DNA from: Cryobacterium sp. HLT2-28
Lineage (GTDB): Bacteria > Actinomycetota > Actinomycetes > Actinomycetales > Microbacteriaceae
Reading direction: 5' to 3'
NCBI RefSeq assembly: GCF_004402495.1
Contig: NZ_SOFH01000018.1
Coordinates: forward strand, 186,001 to 250,000
DNA length: 64,000 bases
Part shown: in pieces, positions 36,204 through 44,875 of the stretch
Layout of the letters: each line of letters begins with the position of its first letter
Position numbering within the stretch: the first letter of the stretch is position 1
Made by a program: the position numbers and the translations under genes
The notes under the pieces: model-generated
Seen by the model: the letters and a program-made list of their open reading frames with translations, nothing else
Told to the model about the DNA's origin: nothing
The model's database searches: none

Positions 36204-37400
36204 CTCCGCGGCCAGGCCGGCGGCGAGGGTGCCGCGCCGCACCACCGCGATCTCGTCCAACCCCTGCCAGGCGGCGGTCTCCCGCAGCACGGCGGCGAGG
36301 CGTCCGGCGGTGTCGGCCGGGGCATCCGGCTCGGCCCACGCGGCCTGCACCCGCAGCACCCCGGACTGGCGGTCGTTCTTCAGGTCCACCCGGCCGACGA
36401 TCGTGTCGCCGAGCAGCACCGGCAGCACGTAGTAGCCGAACACGCGCCGGGGCTGCGGAGTGTAGATCTCGATCCGGTAGTGGAAGTCGAACAGGCGCAG
36501 CGCCCGCGCCCGTTCCCAGACGACGGGGTCGAACGGGGAGAGCACGGCGGCGGCGTCCACCCGGCGGGGGAGTCTGGCGTCCCGGTGGAGCCAGGCCGCT
36601 CCGGCAGTGCCGCCCCTGCCCCAGCCGGCGACCTCCACCGGGATCAGCTCCCCGGCATCCTCGAGCTCGCGGATGGCCGCCGCCGCCGGCGTCGACTTCA
36701 ACCGGAAGTAGTCCGCGAAGTCCTTCGCCGTGCCGATGCCGTGGGCGCGCGCGGACCGGCTGATCAGCTCCCGGTGGGCATCGCCCTTGCTGACCTGCCG
36801 GCCGAGCAACTCCGTGGGGAACACCTGCTCCGGCAGCCCGTAGACCCGTTCGAAGCGCTGCCGTCCGGCGCTGACCACATCGCCCCAGCGGAAGAGCACC
36901 TCCAGCCCGGTCTTCACATCGGACCAGCCCCACCAGGGGCCGCTGCGCTTGTTCGCGTCGTGCTCGATCGCACTGGCCGGCAGCGGACCCTTCTCGGCCA
37001 GCTCGGCGAGCAGCCAGTCCAGCATCGGCCGGTTGCCGGCGGCCCAGCTGTCGGGCGTGCCGGCGGCCAGGTCACGGTAGTGCTGCATCCGCCAGCCGAA
37101 CAGCGGCCAGGTGTCCAGCGGCAGGAACGACGCCTCGTGCGCCCAGTACTCGGTGAACCGTGCCTCACGACCGCTGGTCAGCCGGTCGAGCTGAGCCTTG
37201 TCGTAGCCGCCGAGACGACTGAACGCCGGCAGGTAGTGGCTGCGCTCGAAGACGTTCACCGAGTCGATCTGCAACAGCTCGATCCGGTTCACGAGGGCAT
37301 CCAGCTGACGGATGCCGGGCAGCGCCGCGGACCGGCGGCCGAAGCCCTGGGCGCCCAGCGCGACGCGGCGAGCGAGCGCGGGGGAGACTGACTGGACCAT
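36195..37400 (-). CDS. YcaQ/AlkX-family DNA glycosylase (winged-helix, crosslink repair type)
   Basis: 401 residues matching the HTH_42/YcaQ family, which removes bulky or crosslinked alkylated bases. The catalytic QxD motif is Gln44-Ile45-Asp46 in LLQIDSVNVFERSHYLPAFS. Further family segments: LGGYDKAQLDRLTSG, EYWAHEASFLPLDTWPLF, and LSPFDPVVWERARALRLFDF with FGYYVLPVLLGDTIVGRVDL in the C-terminal half. The ATG at 37400 is seven bases from a TAGGGT -10-like hexamer. Its stop lies in a pentanucleotide repeat array. Confidence 0.9.
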   Translation of the reverse strand: MVQSVSPALARRVALGAQGFGRRSAALPGIRQLDALVNRIELLQIDSVNVFERSHYLPAFSRLGGYDKAQLDRLTSGREARFTEYWAHEASFLPLDTWPLFGWRMQHYRDLAAGTPDSWAAGNRPMLDWLLAELAEKGPLPASAIEHDANKRSGPWWGWSDVKTGLEVLFRWGDVVSAGRQRFERVYGLPEQVFPTELLGRQVSKGDAHRELISRSARAHGIGTAKDFADYFRLKSTPAAAAIRELEDAGELIPVEVAGWGRGGTAGAAWLHRDARLPRRVDAAAVLSPFDPVVWERARALRLFDFHYRIEIYTPQPRRVFGYYVLPVLLGDTIVGRVDLKNDRQSGVLRVQAAWAEPDAPADTAGRLAAVLRETAAWQGLDEIAVVRRGTLAAGLAAELN

Positions 37401-37407
37401 CAGATCG

Positions 37408-37413
37408 ACCCTA
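37408..37413 (-). promoter_or_regulatory. -10 element (TAGGGT), leaderless type
   Basis: On the minus strand the hexamer ends seven bases before the ATG at 37400; no ribosome-binding site is seen. Confidence 0.35.
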
Positions 37414-37446
37414 CTGCCCGGCCCCCTTTCTGTCGTCCACGACGTT

Positions 37447-37519
37447 CGGGATGGAGATTCTCGCGGCGCGCCGGCTGCGGCCCCGCGGATCGCGGCGCGT
37501 CGCGAAAAACTCCATCCCG
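37447..37519. repeat. long imperfect hairpin in a divergent intergenic region
   Basis: Arms 37447-37465 and 37501-37519 match at 17 of 19 bases and the pairing continues about eight bases inward (GCGCGCCG with CGGCGCGT). Total stem about 27 bp. It lies between two divergent genes, where a terminator is not expected. The remaining gap to 37699 contains no gene I can support. Confidence 0.6.
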
Positions 37520-37699
37520 GTGCGTCTGGCCGGCACCGAGCGGCCGGCGCGGCATCCGTCGCCCAGCATTCACGTGCCGTTCAGGCGGGTGCCGCACGCC
37601 GGTCGACCGCGCCTCCTAGTCTCGCGATGACCAGCAACCCGGCATACAACTGCGCGCGCCTTTCCGCGGGCGGCCTGCGCTGGTCCGACGGAGGACAAC

Positions 37700-38830
37700 T
37701 TGATCACCACACGCACCCTGGTCGCGTCCCTGGCCGCCACGGCCATACTCGCGATCGGCCTCACCGGATGCTCCGGCGCCCAAGCGAGCGGCACCGGCAC
37801 GACCGACGCCGCCACGGCCACCAGCCTGAGCGCCTTCGGCGACCTGCCTGCCCTCGAAACCGCCGCCAAGGCGGAGGGCAGCCTCAACGTCATCGCGTTG
37901 CCGCGTGACTGGGCCAACTACGGCGCCGTGCTCGACGCGTTCACCAAGAAGTACCCCGAGATCACGATCAACGAGGCCTCGCCGGACGGCTCGAGCGCCG
38001 AGGAGATCCAGGCTGCCGACACCCTCAAGGGCCAGGACACCGCCCCCGACGTCTTCGACCTCGGGCTGGCCGTCGCCCTCTCCAGCACCGACCGCTTCGC
38101 GCCGTACCAGGTGGCCACCTGGGCCGACATCCCCGACGCCCTCAAGGAGGCGAGCGGACTCTACACCGGCGACTACGGCGGATACCTGGCCGTGGGCTAC
38201 GACCCCGACGCCGTCCCTGCGCCGAAGAAGCTCGGCGACCTGCTCGGCGCCGCGTACAAGGGCAAGGTCGCCATCAACGGCGATCCGACCCAGGCCGGGG
38301 CCGCATTCGCCGCCGTCGGCATGGCAAGCGTGCAGAACGGGGGCACGGTCGATGACTTCCAGCCCGGCGTCGACTTCTTCAGCAAGCTGAACGCGGCCGG
38401 CAACTTCGTCAAGATCGACCCGACCCCGGCCACCATCGCCTCGGGCGAGACCCCCGTCGTACTCGACTGGGATTACCTCAACGTGGGCTACGGAAAGAAG
38501 CTCGACGGCCAGCGCAACTGGAAGGTCGTCGTCTTCAGCGGCACCGGCTACGCCGGCTACTACAACCAGGCGGTGAGCAAGGATGCCCCGCACCCGGCCG
38601 CCGCCCGGCTGTGGCAGGAGTTCCTCTACAGCGACGAGGGCCAGAACCTGTGGCTCGGCGGCGGGGCACGTCCCGTCCGCGCCGAGGCGATGACCGCCGC
38701 GGGCACCATCGACGCGAAACTGCTCGGCGCCCTCCCCGAGGCCCCCGCCGAGACCGTGGTGCCGACCAAGGAGCAGAGCGCCGCCGGCGCCGCCCTGCTC
38801 GGAACGAAGTGGGCCGCTGCTGTCCAGTAG
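37700..38830 (+). CDS. ABC transporter substrate-binding lipoprotein (PotD/FbpA-like)
   Basis: 376 residues from TTG 37700, seven bases after GGAGG. Signal peptide with lipobox LTGC (Cys about 24). Periplasmic-binding fold type II: GSLNVIALPRDWANYGAVLD, PDVFDLGLAV, GYDPDAVPAPKKLGDLL, VVLDWDYLNVGYG and WQEFLYSDEGQNLWLGGGA. The family covers polyamine, iron(III) and phosphonate binders; ligand cannot be told. First gene of an importer operon with two permeases and an ATPase. Confidence 0.9.
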   Translation: MITTRTLVASLAATAILAIGLTGCSGAQASGTGTTDAATATSLSAFGDLPALETAAKAEGSLNVIALPRDWANYGAVLDAFTKKYPEITINEASPDGSSAEEIQAADTLKGQDTAPDVFDLGLAVALSSTDRFAPYQVATWADIPDALKEASGLYTGDYGGYLAVGYDPDAVPAPKKLGDLLGAAYKGKVAINGDPTQAGAAFAAVGMASVQNGGTVDDFQPGVDFFSKLNAAGNFVKIDPTPATIASGETPVVLDWDYLNVGYGKKLDGQRNWKVVVFSGTGYAGYYNQAVSKDAPHPAAARLWQEFLYSDEGQNLWLGGGARPVRAEAMTAAGTIDAKLLGALPEAPAETVVPTKEQSAAGAALLGTKWAAAVQ

Positions 38831-38879
38831 CCTCCGCAGAACGGCAGCGGCCTTCGGGCTGCTGCCGTTCGCGGTTTAT

Positions 38880-39680
38880 GTGCTCCTCTTCCTCGTCGTG
38901 CCGACCCTGATCGCCGTCGGCACCGGGTTCTTCGACACGTCCGGCGCGTTCACCCTCGACACGGTGGCCGCCCTCGGCAACCCGGTGGTGCTGGGTGCCT
39001 TCGGCAACTCGTTCGCGCTCTCCGCCCTGACCTCGGTGATCGGCGCCCTCGTCGGCGCGATCGCCTGCTACGGCCTGCTCGGCGCCCGGCCCGACGGCGC
39101 GCTCCGCGCCGTGGTCGATTCGCTCAGCGGCGTGCTCGCCCAGTTCGGCGGGGTCATGCTCGCCTTCGCGTTCGTGGCGACCATCGGCATCCAGGGCATG
39201 GTCACGCTCTTCCTGCGCGACACCTTCGGTGTGGACATCTTCGCCGACGGCGTCTGGCTCTACGAGCTGCCCGGGCTGGTGCTGCCCTACCTCTACTTCC
39301 AGGTGCCGTTGATGTTCATCACCTTCATGCCCGCCCTCCAGGCGCTGAAACCGACGTGGGCCGAAGCCAACGCGACCCTCGGCGGCAGCCGCGCCACCTA
39401 CTGGCTGCGGATCGCCGGCCCCGTGCTCGCTCCCTCCTTCCTCGGCAGCCTGCTGCTGCTCTTCGCGAACGCGTTCTCCTCCTACGCGACCGCCGCGGCG
39501 CTGACCAGCCAGGGATCCCAGATCGTGCCGTTGCAGATCCGGTCCGCGCTCACCAGCGAGACCCTGCTCGGCCGGGAGAACCTGGCCGGGGCGCTGGCGC
39601 TCGGGATGATCCTGGTGATGGTGGTGGTGATGGCCGGCTACTCCGCCCTGCAGGCCCGGGCCGCCCGGTGGCAGCGATGA
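38880..39680 (+). CDS. ABC importer permease 1 (PotB/FbpB-like), start uncertain
   Basis: 266 residues from GTG 38880, the first standard start in frame after the lipoprotein gene. The frame is open further upstream and encodes TAAAFGLLPFAVY, which fits the missing first half of membrane span 1; only CTG codons (38817, 38820) could start it there. Six spans and the EAA loop (AEANATLGGSRATYWLRIAG, about 160-180) identify a binding-protein-dependent permease. It overlaps permease 2 by ATGA. Confidence 0.85.
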   Translation: MLLFLVVPTLIAVGTGFFDTSGAFTLDTVAALGNPVVLGAFGNSFALSALTSVIGALVGAIACYGLLGARPDGALRAVVDSLSGVLAQFGGVMLAFAFVATIGIQGMVTLFLRDTFGVDIFADGVWLYELPGLVLPYLYFQVPLMFITFMPALQALKPTWAEANATLGGSRATYWLRIAGPVLAPSFLGSLLLLFANAFSSYATAAALTSQGSQIVPLQIRSALTSETLLGRENLAGALALGMILVMVVVMAGYSALQARAARWQR

Positions 39681-40585
39681 CCGTCGTCCGGGAGGCCGGT
39701 GCAACCGGTGACGGCACCCGGGGCGTCAGCCGGCGCGGCCGGCCGGGACCGGTCGCTCGGGGCGGCGTCGCCCACGCTCCTTCGCGCGCCGTACGGGCGC
39801 TTCTCCTGGGCGGGATCGGCCTGTTCTTCCTCATCCCCGTCGTGGCCATGGTCGAGTTCACCCTGCGCAAGGGTCTCGGCGGCGGGCACGACGCCTCCCG
39901 CTGGATCGCCCTGGCCCAGGGCGGCCTGACCGGGCAGTACCGGCAGGTGCTCGTCGCCCTCGGCAACTCGGTCGGCCTGGCCGTGGGAACCGTGCTGATC
40001 GTGCTCCTGCTGCTCGTGCCCACCCTGCTGCTGGTGCACATCCGTTTTCCCCGGCTCCGACGGGTGATGGAGTTCGTCTGCATCCTGCCGATCAGCATCC
40101 CGGCGATCGTGCTCGTCGTCGGCCTCGCCCCGGTCTACTCGCTGCTCTCCCGGCTCGCCGGCAGCGGCGTCTGGACGCTCGCCTTCGCCTACGGCATCAC
40201 CGTGCTGCCCTACGCCTACCGGGCGATCCAGGCCAACCTGGACGGTGTCGACGTGCGCACCCTCAGCGAGGCGGCCCGCACCCTCGGCGCCGGCTGGGGG
40301 AGCGTGCTGTTCCGGGTGCTCGTGCCCAACCTCCGCCGCGGCATCCTGGCCGGGGCGTTCATCGCCGTCGCCGTGGTGCTCGGCGAGTTCACCATCGCCT
40401 CCCTGCTGAGCCGGGTGAACCTGCAGACCGCGCTCGTCGTGGTCAGCAAGGCCGACCCGTACACGGCCGTGATCTTCTCCCTGCTCGCCCTGACCTTCGC
40501 GTTCCTGCTCCTGCTCCTCATCGGCTGCCTCGGCGCCGAACGCACCCGCCCGCGACGACGACGCCCCATCGGAGGCCGGCCATGA
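39677..40585 (+). CDS. ABC importer permease 2 (PotC-like)
   Basis: 302 residues from ATG overlapping the previous stop. A Gly/Arg-rich cytoplasmic N-terminus (1-38) then six spans; EAA loop LSEAARTLGAGWGSVLFRVL (about 196-215) contacts the ATPase. The region MEFVCILPISIPAIVLVVGL is typical of PotC/FbpB permeases. Coupled to the ATPase gene by ATGA. Confidence 0.92.
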   Translation: MTVVREAGATGDGTRGVSRRGRPGPVARGGVAHAPSRAVRALLLGGIGLFFLIPVVAMVEFTLRKGLGGGHDASRWIALAQGGLTGQYRQVLVALGNSVGLAVGTVLIVLLLLVPTLLLVHIRFPRLRRVMEFVCILPISIPAIVLVVGLAPVYSLLSRLAGSGVWTLAFAYGITVLPYAYRAIQANLDGVDVRTLSEAARTLGAGWGSVLFRVLVPNLRRGILAGAFIAVAVVLGEFTIASLLSRVNLQTALVVVSKADPYTAVIFSLLALTFAFLLLLLIGCLGAERTRPRRRRPIGGRP

Positions 40586-41703
40586 CCCGGAACACCATCA
40601 GCACCGCCAGCACCGGCGACATCCCGAAGACCCCGAACGCCACGGCGGCCGGCCCGGCCGGGCGGCGCGGAGCGGTGGTCGAGTTCTCCGGGGTGTCCAA
40701 GCACTTCGGCGGCCATCGGGCGCTGAACGGATTCGACCTCACCCTGCACGCCGGTGAGTTCGTCGCCCTGCTCGGCCCGAGCGGCAGCGGCAAGACGACG
40801 GCCCTGCGGGCACTCGCCGGCCTCGAGTCGACGGATGCCGGCACCATCCTGATCGACGGGGTCGACGTGTCCACGCTGCCGACGAGCCGGCGCGACATGG
40901 GCATGGTCTTCCAGGCGTACTCGCTCTTCCCGCACCTGAGCGCGGGGGAGAACGTCGAATTCGGCCTCCGGATGCGCGGGGTCGCCGCCGCGGCCCGTCG
41001 CAGCCGGGCCAGGGAGGCCCTCGCCCTCGTCGGGCTCGACGACCACTACGACCGGTTCGCGCGCCAGCTCTCCGGCGGCCAGCAGCAACGCGTCGCGCTG
41101 GCCCGCGCCCTGGTCACCGAACCGAGGGTGCTCCTCCTCGACGAGCCGCTCTCCGCGCTCGACGCCAAGGTGCGGGTGACCCTGCGCGAGGAGATCCGGC
41201 GGATCCAGACCGAGCTGGGCATCACCACCCTGTTCGTCACGCACGACCAGGACGAGGCGCTCGCCGTCGCCGACCGGGTCGCGGTCATGCGCGACGGCGG
41301 GATCGAGCAGGTGGGCACGCCGGAGGACCTGTACTCCCGGCCGGCGTCGCCGTTCATCGCCGACTTCGTCGGCCTGAGCAACCAGCTGGCCGGGGTCGTG
41401 CGCCACGGTTTCGCGGAGCTGTACGGCACGAAGCTGCCGCTCGTCGACCCGTCGCAGGCCGACGGCGACGTGCTGGCCCTGGTGCGGCCGGAAGACCTCG
41501 AATTCTCCGGCGACGGGCTGGCCGGCGTCGTTGTCGCGTCCAGTTTCCACGGTTCGCTCCGCCGCACCCGGGTGCGGCTCGCCGACGGCGCCGAGGTGTC
41601 GGTGCAGCACGTCGTGCGGGTGCAGCCCGTTCCCGGCGACGAAGTGCGGCTGCGCTTCTGCGGCGCCCCGGTCTCGGTCGAGGCGGTCGCGGTTTCCCGG
41701 TAG
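40582..41703 (+). CDS. ABC importer ATP-binding protein (PotA/FbpC-like)
   Basis: 373 residues. Walker A GPSGSGKTT (about 66-74), Q-loop VFQAYSLFPHLS, signature LSGGQQQRVALARAL, Walker B VLLLDEPLSALD, switch LFVTHDQDEA; a C-terminal TOBE domain (about 275-370, VRPEDLEFSGDG and VRLADGAEVSVQ). About 30 non-conserved residues precede the domain. Energises the importer for polyamines, iron or a related solute. Confidence 0.94.
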   Translation: MTRNTISTASTGDIPKTPNATAAGPAGRRGAVVEFSGVSKHFGGHRALNGFDLTLHAGEFVALLGPSGSGKTTALRALAGLESTDAGTILIDGVDVSTLPTSRRDMGMVFQAYSLFPHLSAGENVEFGLRMRGVAAAARRSRAREALALVGLDDHYDRFARQLSGGQQQRVALARALVTEPRVLLLDEPLSALDAKVRVTLREEIRRIQTELGITTLFVTHDQDEALAVADRVAVMRDGGIEQVGTPEDLYSRPASPFIADFVGLSNQLAGVVRHGFAELYGTKLPLVDPSQADGDVLALVRPEDLEFSGDGLAGVVVASSFHGSLRRTRVRLADGAEVSVQHVVRVQPVPGDEVRLRFCGAPVSVEAVAVSR

Positions 41704-41735
41704 CGGGCATGCACGGCGGCGAATGCGGGATTGCC

Positions 41736-41741
41736 TAGAAT
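41736..41741 (+). promoter_or_regulatory. -10 element (TAGAAT), leaderless type
   Basis: TAGAAT ends six bases before the GTG at 41748 and no ribosome-binding site is present, so the AI-2E family gene probably has its own leaderless transcript. Confidence 0.55.
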
Positions 41742-41747
41742 GATCCG

Positions 41748-42980
41748 GTGACTGAATCCACGGGAAAGCCAGGCTGGGGCGCACTGCTGAGCGGGCGCAA
41801 ACGGCGCGCCCTGGCACCGATCCCGAACGGTGTCGACGAGAACATCCCCGCCGGCATCCGCCTGGCCGGCGCGTGGTCGTGGCGGCTGGTCGCCATCGGT
41901 GCGGCGATCGCCGTCTTCCTCTTCATCGTGGTGCAGCTGCGGCTCATCGTCATCCCGCTGCTCGTCGCCGTGCTCGTGTCCTCCCTTCTCGTTCCGCTGG
42001 TCGCGTTCCTCGTGCGGCACAAGTGGCCGAAGGGCATCGCCGTCGCGCTCTCCCTGCTCGGCACCCTCGCCGTACTCGGCGGCCTGATCACCCTGGCCGC
42101 CACCCAGATCGCGGACGGCACGACCGGCCTGAGCACCCGGCTCGCCGCCTCCTACGCCGGGCTGAAGGACTTCCTGCTCGCCTCGCCGCTGCACCTGACC
42201 GAACCGCAGATCAACGACTACCTGCAGCAGGCGTGGACGGCGATCCAGGCCGACAGCCAGGTCTTCGTCAGCGGGGCGCTGTCGGTGGGATCCTCGCTCG
42301 GCCACCTGCTGACCGGGCTGCTCCTCACCCTGTTCAGCCTCCTGTTCATCCTCATCGACGGGGCCGGAATCTGGGCCTGGATCGTGCGGATCTTCCCGCG
42401 TCGCGCCCGTGCCGCCGTCGCCGGGGCCGGCGCGGCCGGCTGGGAGACGCTGGGCAACTTCGCCAAGGTGCAGATCCTCGTCGCCTCGATCGACGCCGTC
42501 GGCATCGGCGTCGGGGCCGCGCTGCTCGGGGTGCCGCTCGCGGTGCCGATCGGCGTGCTCGTCTTCCTCGGCTCGTTCATCCCGATCGTCGGCGCCGTCG
42601 CGACCGGCGCGGTGGCCGTGGTCATCGCCCTGCTCTTCAACTCCTGGCCGATCGCGCTGGCCATGCTCGGCGTCGTGCTGCTCGTGCAGCAGATCGAAGG
42701 CCACGTGCTCCAGCCGCTGATCATGGGCACGGCCGTCAAGGTGCACCCGCTCGGCGTGGTGCTCGTCGTCGCGGCAGGATCGCTGCTCGCCGGCATCCCG
42801 GGCGCCCTGTTCGCCGTGCCGATCGCTGCCGTGCTCAACGTCATGATCAACTTCATCCACCGCGGCACCTGGCGGGCCGTGCCCGCGGACACGGCACCCG
42901 CCATCAGTTCCCCGCTCTGGCAGACCGTGCCGCAAAGCCGCCCCGGCTTCCGTCCGAACGAGAGTGCCGCCCATGAGTAA
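41748..42980 (+). CDS. AI-2E family (PerM/TqsA-like) transporter
   Basis: 410 residues with eight predicted spans: two pairs at about 44-95, one near 105, and the second half from about 195. Family signatures LTGLLLTLFSLLFILIDG and LGVPLAVPIGVLVFLGSFIP, VQQIEGHVLQPLIMG and LAGIPGALFAVPIAAVLN. Family members export signalling molecules, Na+ or fatty acids in different species; the role here is unknown. Its stop overlaps the ilvA start. Confidence 0.92.
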   Translation: MTESTGKPGWGALLSGRKRRALAPIPNGVDENIPAGIRLAGAWSWRLVAIGAAIAVFLFIVVQLRLIVIPLLVAVLVSSLLVPLVAFLVRHKWPKGIAVALSLLGTLAVLGGLITLAATQIADGTTGLSTRLAASYAGLKDFLLASPLHLTEPQINDYLQQAWTAIQADSQVFVSGALSVGSSLGHLLTGLLLTLFSLLFILIDGAGIWAWIVRIFPRRARAAVAGAGAAGWETLGNFAKVQILVASIDAVGIGVGAALLGVPLAVPIGVLVFLGSFIPIVGAVATGAVAVVIALLFNSWPIALAMLGVVLLVQQIEGHVLQPLIMGTAVKVHPLGVVLVVAAGSLLAGIPGALFAVPIAAVLNVMINFIHRGTWRAVPADTAPAISSPLWQTVPQSRPGFRPNESAAHE

Positions 42981-44208
42981 CGTTTCCCTCGTCGGCCCCA
43001 CCCTGGCCGACTTCGAGGCCGCCCGCTTCGTCGTCGCCACCGTCGCCCGGGTCACCCCGATGGAAAGCTCCCGTTACCTCAGCGAACTGCTCGGCTCGCC
43101 CGTGCACTTGAAGTGCGAGAACCTGCAGCGCACCGGGTCATACAAGATCCGCGGGGCCTACAACCGGCTCTCCCGGCTGACCGACGAGGAGAAGAGCCAC
43201 GGCGTCGTCGCAGCCTCGGCCGGCAACCACGCCCAGGGGGTCGCGTTCGCCGCCCGTGAACTGGGCATCAAGGCCACCATCTTCATGCCCGTCGGCGTTG
43301 CGCTGCCCAAGCTCCAGGCCACCCGCGACTACGGGGCGGACGTCATCCTGCGCGGGAACACGGTCGCCGAGCCGCTCCTGGCTGCCGCGGCCTACGCCAT
43401 CGAGACCGGTGCGATCCTGATTCCGCCGTTCGACCACCCGGATGTCGTCACCGGCCAGGGCACGCTGGGCCTGGAGATCCTCGACCAGGTTCCGGGCCTC
43501 GACACCGTCATCGTGCCCATCGGCGGCGGGGGTCTGATCTCCGGCGTCGCGAGCGCGCTCAAGCAGCGCGCCGCCCGGGAGGGGCGCACGATCCGGGTGA
43601 TCGGCGTGCAAGCGGAGAACGCCGCGGCGTACCCGCCGTCCCTGGCTGCGGGGGTGGCCACCGAGATCGTGATCTCGCCGACGATCGCCGACGGCATCGC
43701 GGTTGCCAAGCCGGGCCTGCTGAACTTCCAGATCGTGCGCGACATGGTCGACGAGGTCGTCACGGTCACCGAGGACGACACCGCTCGCGCGCTGCTCGTG
43801 CTGCTCGAGCGCGCCAAACTCGTGGTCGAACCCGCCGGTGCGGTCGCCGTGGCGGCGATCCTGGCCGGGAAGATCTCCGCGTCCGGGCCCACCGTCGCGA
43901 TCCTCAGCGGCGGAAACATCGACCCGCTGCTGATGCAGCGCGTGATCAGCCACGGCCTCGCGGCATCCGGTCGTTATCTCACCCTGCGGATCATGCTGCC
44001 CGACCGCCCGGGCCAGCTCGCCCGCATCTCGGAGCTGCTCGCGGAGGCGCACGCCAATGTGATCGAGGTGCTGCACACCCGGCACGGGGTGGGCCTGCAG
44101 ATCAGCGAGGTCGAGCTGAACGTCAGCGTCGAAACCCGCGGACCCGACCACCGCCAGCACGTCGTCGACGTGCTTCGCTCGGCCGGCTACGACCCGCAGG
44201 TCGACTAG
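42973..44208 (+). CDS. ilvA: threonine ammonia-lyase (threonine dehydratase) with ACT domain
   Basis: 411 residues, PLP enzyme converting threonine to 2-oxobutanoate and ammonia, first step to isoleucine. Schiff-base Lys58 (RTGSYKIRGAYN), SAGNHAQGVAFAA, glycine loop PIGGGGLISGVASAL and a single C-terminal ACT domain (about 330-410, LRIMLPDRPGQLARISELLA). Single-ACT form matches the biosynthetic-catabolic TdcB-like type of actinobacteria. ATG 42973 overlaps the AI-2E gene's stop (ATGAGTAA); the in-frame ATG at 42964 is less likely. Confidence 0.94.
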   Translation: MSNVSLVGPTLADFEAARFVVATVARVTPMESSRYLSELLGSPVHLKCENLQRTGSYKIRGAYNRLSRLTDEEKSHGVVAASAGNHAQGVAFAARELGIKATIFMPVGVALPKLQATRDYGADVILRGNTVAEPLLAAAAYAIETGAILIPPFDHPDVVTGQGTLGLEILDQVPGLDTVIVPIGGGGLISGVASALKQRAAREGRTIRVIGVQAENAAAYPPSLAAGVATEIVISPTIADGIAVAKPGLLNFQIVRDMVDEVVTVTEDDTARALLVLLERAKLVVEPAGAVAVAAILAGKISASGPTVAILSGGNIDPLLMQRVISHGLAASGRYLTLRIMLPDRPGQLARISELLAEAHANVIEVLHTRHGVGLQISEVELNVSVETRGPDHRQHVVDVLRSAGYDPQVD

Positions 44209-44221
44209 TCCGGTCTGCGCC

Positions 44222-44266
44222 GGCTCGACCACCGCCCTCGGTGGTCGAGCCTGACGAGACCCCGCC
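44222..44266. repeat. REP-like element with inverted partial partner
   Basis: Arms 44222-44234 and 44239-44251 make a perfect 13-bp hairpin with loop CCCT; the right half is a full copy of the dispersed element (44240-44266). Located between convergent ilvA and greA, it can act as terminator for both. Confidence 0.65.
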
Positions 44267-44277
44267 GGCTCGGCCGG

Positions 44278-44769
44278 CTAGTTGCCGGCCCAGGTCTCGA
44301 CGAGAAGGATCTCGACGGCGATGTCCTTGCCGCCGGGCGTGGTGTACGACGTCTTCGCCCCGACCCTCAGCCCGAGGATCGCGGAGCCGAGCGGGCTCTG
44401 CTCGCTGAACACGTCGAGGTCGCTGCCTCCGGCGATCTCGCGGCTGCCGATCAGGAATCGCGTCTCGTCGCCCGCGATCGTCGCGGTGATGACGGTGCCG
44501 GGCTCGACGACGCCCTGGCTTTCGGGCGCGTGGCCGACCTCGGCGTTGCGCAGCAGCACGACGAGGGTGCGGATGCGCGCCTCCATTTTGCCCTGCTCGT
44601 CCTTGGCGGCGTGGTAGCCGGAGTTCTCCTTGAGGTCGCCCTCTTCACGCGCGGACTCGATCTTCTTGGCGATCTCGACCCGACCGACGGTGCTCAGGGA
44701 CTCAAGCTCGGCAGCCAGGCGGTCATAGGCCTCCTGGGTCAGCCAGGTGACCGTTGTTGGGGTAGTCAT
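44278..44769 (-). CDS. greA: transcription elongation factor GreA
   Basis: 163 residues. N-terminal coiled coil (about 12-80) carrying the acidic tip EGDLKENSGYHAAKDEQ (the usual NAEY is NSGY) that enters the RNA polymerase secondary channel to stimulate transcript cleavage; C-terminal FKBP-like domain (about 85-160, GTVITATIAGDETRFLIGS and SPLGSAILGLRVG). GAGGAGG lies before ATG 44769. The longer frame upstream is not conserved. DUF4307 gene lies upstream on the same strand. Confidence 0.93.
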   Translation of the reverse strand: MTTPTTVTWLTQEAYDRLAAELESLSTVGRVEIAKKIESAREEGDLKENSGYHAAKDEQGKMEARIRTLVVLLRNAEVGHAPESQGVVEPGTVITATIAGDETRFLIGSREIAGGSDLDVFSEQSPLGSAILGLRVGAKTSYTTPGGKDIAVEILLVETWAGN

Positions 44770-44875
44770 GGGTGCTCCTCCTCGTGCGCGTAGTGCGGTG
44801 AGTGTGACGCGCAGGGTTCGCCTGCGGCAATACAACGGACGCCCCGACGTATCACGTCGGGGCGAAGTCACCAGT

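Noticed and set aside
42870..42975. Riboswitch or leader attenuator before ilvA
   Set aside because: ilvA overlaps the preceding gene, leaving no leader; no Thr/Ile-rich peptide seen.
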